64,000 nt of DNA from Sandarakinorhabdus cyanobacteriorum. GTDB lineage: Bacteria; Pseudomonadota; Alphaproteobacteria; Sphingomonadales; Sphingomonadaceae. A program made the position numbers and the translations under genes. This document shows positions 1 through 7,993 of this stretch, one piece after another. The notes beneath the pieces were generated by a model. The model had not been told where the DNA came from and searched no databases. It saw only the letters and a program-made list of their open reading frames with translations. The stretch's first letter is position 1. Every line of letters starts with the position of its first letter. Location of the stretch: the NCBI RefSeq assembly GCF_002251755.1, contig NZ_NOXT01000121.1, positions 94,891-158,890 of the forward strand, read 5' to 3'.

Positions 1-579
1 CGCGCCATCCCGATGGCTGCCGAAGGCGGGGCGGAAGGCGCCGAAAACAGCGGCACCCCCTATCACACCGGGCGCATGCGCCGGGTGGTGGACGAAGCCG
101 CCGTGATGGCACGCTGGGGCCGCAAGCTGGGCCCGCGCACCGGCCTCGGCATCGCCTTCCACTTCAGCCACCTCGGCTATTTCGCCAATGTGGTGGAAGC
201 CAGCGTGAACGACGCCGGCGATGTGAAGGTGCACAAGATCTGGGTGGCGGCCGATGTCGGCCAGCAGATCATCAACCTGTCGGGTGCGGAGAACCAGGTG
301 CAGGGCAGCGTAATTGATGCGCTTGGTGCAGCGCTGGGCCAGCGCATCAGCTTTGCCGATGGCGCGGTGGAACAGGTGAATTTCGGCGATTACAGCCTGG
401 CGCGCATGAACGATGCCCCGGCCGTGGAGGTGAAATTCATTTCGACCGATTTCCCCACCACCGGCCTTGGCGAGCCGGCCTATCCCAGCCTCGCTCCGGC
501 GCTGGCCGGCGCCATCTTCCAGGCCACTGGCAAGCGCCTGCGCCAATTGCCATTCGACACCAGCCAATTGAAGGCATGA
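1..579 (+). CDS. Molybdenum hydroxylase (xanthine dehydrogenase family) large subunit, C-terminal part
   Basis: The frame is open from base 1, so this is the 3' part of a gene that starts outside the window. The visible ~190 residues align by eye along their whole length with the C-terminus of the next gene: both have the HFSHLGYFANV block, a VQGSV(I/L)DAL block, a TGLGEPAYP segment carrying the conserved active-site Glu of the family, and a C-terminus ending QLKA or VLKA. Known family role: the molybdopterin-cytosine-dinucleotide-binding subunit of periplasmic hydroxylases such as isoquinoline 1-oxidoreductase and aldehyde oxidases. It lies 7 bp upstream of its paralogue, so the two probably share one transcript. 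The substrate cannot be told from sequence. Confidence 0.88.
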   Translation, partial: RAIPMAAEGGAEGAENSGTPYHTGRMRRVVDEAAVMARWGRKLGPRTGLGIAFHFSHLGYFANVVEASVNDAGDVKVHKIWVAADVGQQIINLSGAENQVQGSVIDALGAALGQRISFADGAVEQVNFGDYSLARMNDAPAVEVKFISTDFPTTGLGEPAYPSLAPALAGAIFQATGKRLRQLPFDTSQLKA

Positions 580-586
580 GGCCGCG

Positions 587-2749
587 ATGACCATCGAGCT
601 TTCCCGCCGCAGCTTCCTGTTTGCCAGCGCGGCCATCGGCGGCGGCCTCTATCTCGGCCTGTCGCCACAGCCTGTCGGTGCGGCCGAAGCCGGCCAGCTC
701 AACGCCTGGGTGGTGATCCCGCCCACGGGCCGCATCCGCATCATGGCCAGCAATCCCGAAGTGGGCCAGGGCATCCGCACCAGCCTGCCGATGGTGATCG
801 CCGAGGAGCTGGACGCCGACTGGGCCGCCGTGGAGATCGTGCCCACCATGGCCGACGCCAAGCTCTATGGCCGGCAGGTGGCCGGTGGCAGCCAGGCCAT
901 GCCGACCCATTATGAGAATATGCGCCGGGTGGGGGCGGCGGCGCGGGCGATGATCCTGCAGGCGGCCGCCACCGCCTGGGGCGTGCCACTGGCCGAGTTG
1001 CAGACCGACAAGGGCCAGGTGATCCACGGCCAGCGCCGCGCCCCCTATGGCCAGTTCGCCGCTGCCGCCAGCGCCCTGCCCGCCCCCGATGCGGCCAAGG
1101 TGGCGGTGAAGGATCCGAAGAATTTCCGCCTGATCGGCAGCTTCCAGCCCGGCGTGAACAACCGCGCCATTGTCAGCGGCAAACAGGATTATGGCATTGA
1201 TGCCGTGCTGCCCGGCATGCTGCACGCCGCCTTCCACAAATCCGGCGTGCAACGCGCCGCGGTGAAATCCGCCAATATCGATGCCATCAAGGCAATGCCG
1301 GGCGTGCGCGACGCCTTCATCGTGCCGGCCAGCCCCGAATATGAAGGGCTATTGGGCGGTGTCGCCATCCTGGCGGACACGACCTGGCATGCGAGCCGCG
1401 CCCGCAGCGCCCTGAAGGTGGAGTGGGAGGAAAGCCCCGCCGCCTTCCAGTCCAGCGCCGCCTGGGCAAAAATGGCCGCCGAAGCCAAGGCCAAGCCGCC
1501 GGCCCTGCCCATCCACAGCACGGGTGATGTTACCACCGCCATGGCCGGCGCCGCCAAGCGGATCAGCGCCACCTATGAATATCCCTTCATCCCGCACCTG
1601 CCGCTGGAGCCGATCAACTGCACGGCGCGGGTGACCGGCGACAGGGTGGAGATCTGGGCCCCCACCCAGAACCCGGAGCCCGGCCGCCAGGCGGTGGCCA
1701 AGACATTGGGTGTGCCGCTGGAGAATATCAGTATCCACATGATGCGGGTGGGCGGCGGCTTTGGCCGGCGGCTGCAGAATGATTATATGGTCGAAGCCGC
1801 CATGATCGCCCGGATGGCCGGCCGCCCGGTCAAGCTGACCTGGACGCGGGAGGACGACGTCACCCAGGATTTCCTGCGCCCCGGCGGCTGGCACCATCTC
1901 GAAGCCGGACTGGACACCGCCGGCCGCGTGGTCGCTTGGGACAATCATTTCATCAGCTATGGCCGCGACGGCAAGTTCGCCCGCGCCGCCGGCATCGCGC
2001 CCAATGATTTTCCGGCCGGTATGGTCGATCATTTCCGGCTGGGGGCCACCATCCTGCCGCTGATCCACACGACCGGCTTCCTGCGCGCGCCCGGCAACAA
2101 CGCCTTCGGCTTTGTGACCCAGGGCTTCATCGATGAACTGGCCCACGCCGCCGGTGCCGATCCGCTGCAGTTCCGCCGCGATTTTCTCGGCCCGGCCCGC
2201 ATCATCGGCGATCCCAATAGCCGCGCCAGCTACAACACCGGCCGCATGCGCGCCGTGCTCGACAAGGCCGCTGCCATGGCCGGCTGGGGCCGCAAACTGC
2301 CGGCGCGCTCTGGCCTCGGCATCGGCTTCCACTTCAGCCATCTTGGCTATTTCGCCAATGTCATCGAAGCCAGCGTGTCGAAGGATGGTGCGGTGACGGT
2401 GAAGAAAATCTGGGTGGCCGGCGATGTTGGCCGCCAGATCGTCAACCCAGTCGGCGCCATCAACCAGGTGCAGGGCAGCGTGCTCGATGCGCTGAACGCC
2501 TGCCGCAACCATGCCGTCACCTTCGCCGACGGCGCCATCGAACAGCGCAATTTCGGCGATCTGCCGCTGCTGCGCATGGACGAGGCACCGCCGATCGAGG
2601 TCAGCTTCCTCACGCCGGATTATCCGGTGACAGGGCTGGGCGAGCCGGCCTATCCGGCCGTCGCTCCGGCATTGGCCAACGCCATCTTCCAGGCGACCGG
2701 CAAGCGCCTGCGCACATTGCCGTTCGATTTTTCCGTGCTCAAGGCCTGA
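587..2749 (+). CDS. Molybdenum hydroxylase large subunit (isoquinoline 1-oxidoreductase beta-like)
   Basis: A complete 720-residue protein. It begins with a twin-arginine export signal (SRRSFLFASAAIGGG), so it is expected to fold in the cytoplasm with its molybdenum cofactor and be exported. Cofactor-binding motifs of the family are visible: VGGGFGRRL near residue 388, FLRAPGNNA near 502, and GLGEPAYP near 686, whose Glu is the general base. Length and single-chain layout match the beta subunit of IorAB-type or aldehyde-oxidase-type enzymes. The usual partner, a small [2Fe-2S] subunit, is not seen downstream and may lie upstream of the window. It is a tandem paralogue of the preceding partial gene. 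Substrate unknown. Confidence 0.92.
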   Translation: MTIELSRRSFLFASAAIGGGLYLGLSPQPVGAAEAGQLNAWVVIPPTGRIRIMASNPEVGQGIRTSLPMVIAEELDADWAAVEIVPTMADAKLYGRQVAGGSQAMPTHYENMRRVGAAARAMILQAAATAWGVPLAELQTDKGQVIHGQRRAPYGQFAAAASALPAPDAAKVAVKDPKNFRLIGSFQPGVNNRAIVSGKQDYGIDAVLPGMLHAAFHKSGVQRAAVKSANIDAIKAMPGVRDAFIVPASPEYEGLLGGVAILADTTWHASRARSALKVEWEESPAAFQSSAAWAKMAAEAKAKPPALPIHSTGDVTTAMAGAAKRISATYEYPFIPHLPLEPINCTARVTGDRVEIWAPTQNPEPGRQAVAKTLGVPLENISIHMMRVGGGFGRRLQNDYMVEAAMIARMAGRPVKLTWTREDDVTQDFLRPGGWHHLEAGLDTAGRVVAWDNHFISYGRDGKFARAAGIAPNDFPAGMVDHFRLGATILPLIHTTGFLRAPGNNAFGFVTQGFIDELAHAAGADPLQFRRDFLGPARIIGDPNSRASYNTGRMRAVLDKAAAMAGWGRKLPARSGLGIGFHFSHLGYFANVIEASVSKDGAVTVKKIWVAGDVGRQIVNPVGAINQVQGSVLDALNACRNHAVTFADGAIEQRNFGDLPLLRMDEAPPIEVSFLTPDYPVTGLGEPAYPAVAPALANAIFQATGKRLRTLPFDFSVLKA

Positions 2750-2752
2750 TCG

Positions 2753-3421
2753 GTGCGCCTGATTGCGGCCTGCCTGGCAGTGCCCTTGCTGGCGCTGCCG
2801 GCAGCGGCACAGGATGTGCAAAGCTGGAACGTCGTGCAGGCGCAGGGGCTGGTGCACGGCCGCATGCTGCTGTCGGTCGAAGCCTCGACCCGCTTTGCCG
2901 ATGATCTGTCGCGTACCAGCGTGGTCTTTGGCCGGGTTGGCATCGGTCTGCGCACCCGAAGCGATGCCGATCTCTATGTTGGCTACCAATATCAGCTGAA
3001 CCTGCCGGCGCCCGGCATCGAACGCGGCGAACATCGCCTCTGGCAACAGGTGCAGGCACCGCTCCTGCGCCGGGCCAATGGCGTCACGCTCATCAACCGC
3101 TGGCGCCTGGAACAGCGCTGGTTCGATGATGGCCGCGACACCGGCCTGCGCCTGCGCGCGCAATTGCGGCTGCAACTGCCGCTCAATGGCAAGGGCAGCG
3201 CCGGGCCGCTGCTGATGGCGGAAAACTTCGTCAACCTGAACACCACCGACTGGGGCCAACGCGCCGGGCTTGACCAGCACCGCAGCTTTGTCGGCTGGCT
3301 GCAGCCCCTCTCCTCCCATCTCTCGCTGGAAGCCGGCTACATGCACGTCTATCTCAACCGCCCCGGCCGCAACCCCGGCAACCACGTGCTCAGCCTCACG
3401 CTCAACCGCCGCCTGGGATGA
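2753..3421 (+). CDS. DUF2490 family outer-membrane protein, copy 1
   Basis: 222 residues starting at GTG 2753, only 3 bp after the stop of the molybdenum hydroxylase. A signal peptide is clear (MRLIAACLAVPLLALPAAAQ). The mature part has alternating short amphipathic strands and family-typical blocks: QDVQSWN at the mature start, EHRLWQQ, RWRLEQR, LNGKG and a C-terminal NHVLSLTLNRRLG. DUF2490 proteins are predicted small outer-membrane beta-barrels of unknown function. It is followed directly by a second copy about two-thirds identical by eye, so this is a tandem duplication. Co-transcription with the hydroxylase is likely from the spacing; a functional link is inference. Confidence 0.85.
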   Translation: MRLIAACLAVPLLALPAAAQDVQSWNVVQAQGLVHGRMLLSVEASTRFADDLSRTSVVFGRVGIGLRTRSDADLYVGYQYQLNLPAPGIERGEHRLWQQVQAPLLRRANGVTLINRWRLEQRWFDDGRDTGLRLRAQLRLQLPLNGKGSAGPLLMAENFVNLNTTDWGQRAGLDQHRSFVGWLQPLSSHLSLEAGYMHVYLNRPGRNPGNHVLSLTLNRRLG

Positions 3422-3468
3422 AGCGGCACCGTCACAATCATGTCATATCGCACCGGCATGGCGCGGGC

Positions 3469-4134
3469 ATGACGCGTCTCGCCTCGCTTGCCATCACCCT
3501 GCTCGCCATGCCCGCCGCAGCGCAGGATGTGCAAAGCTGGAACACCCTGCTGCTCCAGGGGCCGGTGGACGGCAAATTGCTGCTGTGGGCCGAACTCCAG
3601 CCGCGATTCACCAGCGATGCGAGCCGGCTCGGCCAGTTCGTGGCGCGCGGCGCCGTCGGCGTGCGGCTGAAGCACGACATTGATCTGCACGCCGGCTATC
3701 ATTTCCAGCACAACAATCCGGCACCCGGCATCAGCAGTGACGAACATCGGCTGTGGCAGCAGATCATGGCGCCGGTGGTCCGCAACAGCAACGGCCACGC
3801 CCTCATCACCCGCTGGCGGCTGGAAGAGCGCATGGTTGAAAATGCCCAGGATCTGGGCTGGCGCCTGCGGATGATGTGGCGGCTGCAACTGCCACTCAAC
3901 GGCAAGGGCACGGCAGGGCCCTTGCTGATCAGCGAAAGCTTCCTTGCCTTCAACAGCACCGATTGGGGCGCGCGGCGCGGGTTCGATCAGCAGCGCAGTT
4001 TCGTCGGTTGGCTGCAACCGCTCAGCCCGCACCTCAATCTGGAGGCCGGCTACATGCACCAATATGCCAACCGGCCGGGCCGCAACCCCGGCAACCATGT
4101 GATCAGCATCACGCTGAACCGCCGGCTGGGCTGA
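3469..4134 (+). CDS. DUF2490 family outer-membrane protein, copy 2
   Basis: 221 residues. ATG 3469 was chosen because it starts a good signal peptide (MTRLASLAITLLAMPAAAQ). An ATG at 3418 that overlaps the stop of copy 1 is also in frame and would add 17 His/Arg-rich residues. The mature protein repeats the block order of copy 1 (QDVQSWN, EHRLWQQ, RWRLEER, LPLNGKG, RSFVGWLQPL, LNRRLG). Predicted outer-membrane barrel, function unknown. The two copies have diverged most in the first third of the mature protein, which argues against a very recent duplication. Confidence 0.83.
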   Translation: MTRLASLAITLLAMPAAAQDVQSWNTLLLQGPVDGKLLLWAELQPRFTSDASRLGQFVARGAVGVRLKHDIDLHAGYHFQHNNPAPGISSDEHRLWQQIMAPVVRNSNGHALITRWRLEERMVENAQDLGWRLRMMWRLQLPLNGKGTAGPLLISESFLAFNSTDWGARRGFDQQRSFVGWLQPLSPHLNLEAGYMHQYANRPGRNPGNHVISITLNRRLG

Positions 4135-4156
4135 TCGGCCCAGCCGGCGGCCCGGC

Positions 4157-4522
4157 TCACTTCAGCGTTTTCAGATAGGCGATCATGTCGGCCCGGCGCT
4201 TGGCGTCGCCAATGCCGGCAAAGGCCATGCGGGTGCCCGGCGTTCAGGCCGACGGCCGGGTGAGCCAGGCGTTCATGTTGGCATCGGTCCAGGTGCCGGT
4301 GCGCTTTTTCAGCGCCGCCGAATAGTTGAACCCCGGCACGCTGGCTATACGCCGGCCGGCCACACCCGCCAGCGACGGGCCGATGCGGTTCTGGCCGGCC
4401 ACCACACTGTGGCAGGCCTTGCACTGCACAAAGGCCTTCTCGCCGGCTTTGGCATCCTGCGCGGCGGCTGGCGCGGCTGCAGCCAGGGCAGCCAGGGTGG
4501 CAAGCATCCTCATCGTCATCAT
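4157..4522 (-). pseudogene. Class I cytochrome c, interrupted by in-frame TGA
   Basis: Starts at ATG 4522 behind a good ribosome binding site (AGGAGA). It encodes a signal peptide and a haem-attachment motif CKACH in a typical small cytochrome c context (FVQCKACHSVV, GPSLAGVAGR). Reading stops at a TGA (4244-4246) after LTRPSA. The same frame then continues for 28 more residues with the family's C-terminus: TPGTRMAFAGI, which carries the axial Met ligand, and YLKTLK, ending with TGA at 4157. The truncated product would lack the sixth haem ligand and the C-terminal helix. It is therefore a nonsense-mutated gene, a read-through case or a sequencing error. It lies downstream of PCuAC, 22 bp away. 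Confidence 0.85.
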
Positions 4523-4544
4523 CGTGGTTCTCCTCTTGTGGTCA

Positions 4545-4997
4545 TCAATGCTGGTGGACGCTGGCGGCGGTCTCGGCCTTGAACATCACGTCCACCGAGC
4601 CGGCACGCGCAAAGGTCAGCCGGGCCTTGATCATCCGGCCGGCCGGCACCGGCGCCTTCAGGCCGATGAACATCACGTGCAGGCCACCGGGCGCAAAGGC
4701 CACGCTGCCGCCCGGCGGCAGTGCCACCCCGCCCGCCGCGCTGCGCATCTGCATCACCTGGCCCTGCGCCACGGTGCCATGCAGATCAGAACGGTTGGCG
4801 GCATCGGTCACCACGGCCACCAACCGATCGGCCACGCCGCCGCGGTTGCGAATGACCATATAGCCGGCACCGGTTTTCGATGCCGGGCTGGCCACGCGGA
4901 TCACCGGATGATCGATGTGGATGGGGCCAACGCCATAATCATGGGCGGCGGCCATGGCTGGCAGGCCCAACAGGGCCGCAAATGCCAGGGTCTTCAT
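4545..4997 (-). CDS. Periplasmic copper chaperone PCu(A)C family
   Basis: 150 residues from ATG 4997; this start gives a clean signal peptide (MKTLAFAALLGLPAMAAA). The family's copper ligands can be followed: a His/Met arrangement around DLHGTVAQGQVMQM (Hx10M type), HVMFIGL further on, and a His-containing tail (SVHQH). Family role: binds Cu(I) in the periplasm and delivers it to cytochrome oxidase Cu sites. It sits between the DUF2946 gene and the broken cytochrome c gene on the same strand, consistent with a copper/respiration operon. Regulation is not visible. Confidence 0.88.
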   Translation of the reverse strand: MKTLAFAALLGLPAMAAAHDYGVGPIHIDHPVIRVASPASKTGAGYMVIRNRGGVADRLVAVVTDAANRSDLHGTVAQGQVMQMRSAAGGVALPPGGSVAFAPGGLHVMFIGLKAPVPAGRMIKARLTFARAGSVDVMFKAETAASVHQH

Positions 4998-5049
4998 GAA
5001 ATCATGCTCCTGATTGCAACATGGGACCGGCCTGGGCCGGCAGCGGCAA

Positions 5050-5391
5050 TCAGCGGGCGGGCGGCCCCTGGCCTGGCGGGCGCGGGCGGTGCCGATGGGC
5101 CTGCATGCGCTGGCGCAGCACAACTCGCACCGGCATCGCGGGCAGGGCCAGCAAAGGCAGCAACAGCGCCGCCGTCAGCAACAGGGGCTCCAGGGCCAAG
5201 GCGAAACCACAAGGCTGGTCGGGGCTGCCAGCCGGCGATGCCGGATCAGCCGCCGCCGTGCCACTGCACAGGCTGATCACCATGCCGTCGCCGCTGGCCA
5301 CCGGCATCCAGCCGGCCGGCAGGATCAGGCGCAGGGCCAGCGCCGCCACACAGGCAGCGACGAAGAACAGGCCAGGCCGTCGCGCCGTCAT
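5050..5391 (-). CDS. DUF2946-like small membrane protein
   Basis: 113 residues from ATG 5391, preceded by an AGGA/AGGGG stretch; a further ATG at 5415 is less likely. It shows the pattern of DUF2946: an N-terminal hydrophobic helix followed by LILPAGWMPV, a short loop with CSG and PCGF cysteines, a second hydrophobic segment (LLLTAALLLPLLALPAMP) and a basic, Pro-rich tail with His. Proteins of this family are often found next to copper-handling genes, and here it directly precedes PCuAC. The biochemical role is unknown. Confidence 0.7.
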   Translation of the reverse strand: MTARRPGLFFVAACVAALALRLILPAGWMPVASGDGMVISLCSGTAAADPASPAGSPDQPCGFALALEPLLLTAALLLPLLALPAMPVRVVLRQRMQAHRHRPRPPGQGPPAR

Positions 5392-5433
5392 GCCCCTGTC
5401 CTGCCACCACGGCATGGCGCCCGCAAGCCCGGT

Positions 5434-6933
5434 TCAGCCGCCGACAAGGCCCAGGGCCTTCAGATCGGCCGTGGCAGCAGCCAGATCGGCATGGGCGACA
5501 ATCTGCCGGAAGGCGGCATCCAGCCGGCGCACCTGGGCATCGGCGGCCGCCTCCTCGCGAATATTGACGAGGAAGAAATCCGATGCCCCTTCCTGGAAAC
5601 GGCGGCGCTCGGCACTGGCCATGGCGAGCGCGCGGTCCTGCTCATCGATGGCGATGCCCAACAGCCGCCGCGCCTGCCGCGCTGCCACCGAAAGACTGCC
5701 GATCTCGACACGGATCTGATCCTCGATGAAGCGGCGGCGCTGCTGGAAGCCTTCGATATCGGCCTGGGTCTGGTTCAGGCGGCCGCGCGCCGCGCGCTGC
5801 TGGATCGGCACGGTCAGGTTCAGGCCCAGTTTCGATTCGGTGCCGGTATAGGCCCGGCCTGCCAGCCCGGCTTCGCCCAGATACTGGTTCACCTCGGCCT
5901 TCAGATCCAGCCTGGGCAGGAAATTGTTGCGATCCAGCGCCAGCCGCTGCCGAGCCAGGCCAATGCGCACGTCCACCACCTTCAGGTCCGGCCGGTTTTC
6001 CAGCGCCGCCATCACATCCTCGGCCACCGGCAACGGCTGCGGCAGCGCGCGCGGCAGCCGATCGGCCGTCGGCACCACCGGATTGCCGTCCGCATCGCGC
6101 CAGAACAGCGACAGGTTGACCGCCGCCTGCTGCAACGCCTGTTCGGCCTGCACCACCAGGGTCTGGCGGCGCAGGATATTCTGCTCATTCTCGGTCAACA
6201 GGATGGCGGGACGCAGCCCTTCGGCCACCTGGCGCTTGAAGCCGGCCTGGCGATCCAGCGCCAGTTGCAACAGGCCCTTGAACACCGCCACGCGTTGTCC
6301 GGCGATCACCCAGTTGTTCCATGCCGCCACGGCGCGCGCCTGCACGCCGATTGCCACCAGCAACCGGTCATTGTCGGCCAATTCCACCTCGCCGGCCGCC
6401 AGCGTGCGGTTGAAGCGGCGCTCATCAATGTCGCGGTCGCGCAGCAGCGAAAACAACGTGCCCACCGTCACCCGGCCATACAACGCGGTGTTGTTGCTGG
6501 TTTGCGAGCTGGGAAAGCGCCCGCGGGCAATGTCATAGCCGGCATAGATATTGCCGCCATTGGCGGCGAGCGGCTGCATCAGCCGCACGCCGGCATCGGC
6601 CCCGTCGAAAAAGCCGGTCGGCCGGGCATCGATCTCGGCGCTGAACAACGTGTCGAACGCGCCTTCGGTGGTCAGCAGCCGGCCCTCGGCACCGCGCACC
6701 CGGGCCAGCGCCTCCAGCAGCTGCGGCGCGTGAAAACGGCTGTTGGCCAGCAACTCGGGCAGGGCCAGCGGCGCTGTCGCCTCTGGCAGCGGCCGCGCCG
6801 CATCGCGTGCATCCGCCTCCAGCGCCGGGCTGGATCCCGGCTTGCCGCGCGGGGCCTGCCCGGCGGCCGGCACCACCAGCACCAGGGCAAGCATCGGCGC
6901 CAGCAGCAGGGCGGACTTACTTGGCCTTGGCAT
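5434..6933 (-). CDS. TolC-family outer-membrane channel
   Basis: 499 residues with an N-terminal signal peptide (MPRPSKSALLLAPMLALVLVVPAAG) and the long Ala/Leu/Arg-rich helices of two internally repeated TolC halves (for example RVRGAEGRLLTTEGAFD and ALENRPDLKVVDVRIGLARQRL, the latter a typical second-half motif). Length is normal for the family. Expected location is the outer membrane, forming the exit duct of a tripartite export system. Its start overlaps the end of the HlyD-type adaptor gene by 17 bp, so the two are translationally linked. The transported substrate is unknown. Confidence 0.88.
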   Translation of the reverse strand: MPRPSKSALLLAPMLALVLVVPAAGQAPRGKPGSSPALEADARDAARPLPEATAPLALPELLANSRFHAPQLLEALARVRGAEGRLLTTEGAFDTLFSAEIDARPTGFFDGADAGVRLMQPLAANGGNIYAGYDIARGRFPSSQTSNNTALYGRVTVGTLFSLLRDRDIDERRFNRTLAAGEVELADNDRLLVAIGVQARAVAAWNNWVIAGQRVAVFKGLLQLALDRQAGFKRQVAEGLRPAILLTENEQNILRRQTLVVQAEQALQQAAVNLSLFWRDADGNPVVPTADRLPRALPQPLPVAEDVMAALENRPDLKVVDVRIGLARQRLALDRNNFLPRLDLKAEVNQYLGEAGLAGRAYTGTESKLGLNLTVPIQQRAARGRLNQTQADIEGFQQRRRFIEDQIRVEIGSLSVAARQARRLLGIAIDEQDRALAMASAERRRFQEGASDFFLVNIREEAAADAQVRRLDAAFRQIVAHADLAAATADLKALGLVGG

Positions 6934-7993
6934 CGTCTGCCTTGGCGTCGGCCTTCAACTGGCCGGTTTCGGCCGGGCTGGCACCGGGGCGCGTGAACTG
7001 CAGCGGGAAATCATTCAGCAGGCGCCACAGTTCGAACCAGATCGGCACCGTGTTCATCTGCACCCAGCCGCGCACCTTGGCCCCCAGCCGCACCGAACGT
7101 TCATCGGGCCAGGGATCGCGATCCGGGCTTTCCGTCACCAGCAGGCGAAACAGGCCGTTGGGCGATGCATTCAGATCCACCGCCGCCACCTGGCCATCGA
7201 AATAGCCCTTGGCCACCGACGGCCAGCCGGAAAACTGGATCGCCGGCCAGCCTTCGAACTCCAGGCGCACACGCCGGCCCACATGGATCAACGGCACATC
7301 GCGGCCATCAACATACAGCTCCACCACCCGGCGCGACTGTTCGGGCACGAAGGTGGCCAGCAGATCACCCTGCTTGACGATGGTGGCGACATCGATGCTG
7401 GCCACGCGCATGATGCGGCCATCGCGCGGCGCGCGGATCATCTGTTCGGATTGGCGGCGCAGGTTCACGTCGATCTTGTTGATCTCCGCCCGGGAGGAGG
7501 CGATCTTGGCGCGGAATTCCGCCACCTTGATTTGCGCCAGCTCCATGTCGCGGCGGGCGGCCAGCCCTTCGCCATACAGGGTCGCCATGCGCTTCACATC
7601 GCGCATCGCGGTGGCCATGGCCGCTTCGGTGGCGGCGATTTCCGCCAGCTTCTGCGCGCGTTCGGCCTGCAGGCGCTGCAGATAATCGGGATCGATGTCG
7701 ATCACCCGGGCAATCGGCTCGCCAGCCTTCACGCGGGCGCCATCGGTGACAAACCAGCGGTCCAGCCGGCCGGGCACCAGCGCGGTGATGTTCTGCTGCC
7801 GGTCGCGCGGGTCGAAGGCGATCACGCTGCCGTTGCCCTGTGCCGTCTGCACCCAGGGCACCAGCGTGATGAACAGCAGGAACAGGGCGATGCCGATCAT
7901 CACCATCCAGCCCACCACCCGCATGATGCGCGGCGGGCGCAACCGCGCCAGGGTCTGGAATGCGGCGGCGGTGGCCTGCGGCTCAATCGCCAT
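6917..7993 (-). CDS. HlyD-type membrane fusion (periplasmic adaptor) protein
   Basis: 358 residues with one N-terminal membrane helix (about residues 24-50), then a biotinyl/lipoyl-like half (QNITALVPGRLDRWFVTDGARVKAGE is seen as PGRLDRWFV..GxxVKxGEPIARV), a coiled coil of about 100 residues (LQRLQAERAQKLAEIAATEAAM onward), and the returning barrel segment (IRAPRDGRIMRV..VKQGDLLATFVPE). This is the classic HlyD/EmrA layout. It overlaps the ABC gene upstream by 11 bp and the TolC gene downstream by 17 bp. Role: connects the inner-membrane component to the TolC channel. Confidence 0.9.
   Translation of the reverse strand: MAIEPQATAAAFQTLARLRPPRIMRVVGWMVMIGIALFLLFITLVPWVQTAQGNGSVIAFDPRDRQQNITALVPGRLDRWFVTDGARVKAGEPIARVIDIDPDYLQRLQAERAQKLAEIAATEAAMATAMRDVKRMATLYGEGLAARRDMELAQIKVAEFRAKIASSRAEINKIDVNLRRQSEQMIRAPRDGRIMRVASIDVATIVKQGDLLATFVPEQSRRVVELYVDGRDVPLIHVGRRVRLEFEGWPAIQFSGWPSVAKGYFDGQVAAVDLNASPNGLFRLLVTESPDRDPWPDERSVRLGAKVRGWVQMNTVPIWFELWRLLNDFPLQFTRPGASPAETGQLKADAKADDAKAK

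Noticed and set aside
1349..3385. 678-codon minus-strand frame
   Set aside because: Antisense to the molybdenum hydroxylase and DUF2490 genes, with His/Gly/Ala-rich composition and no motif.
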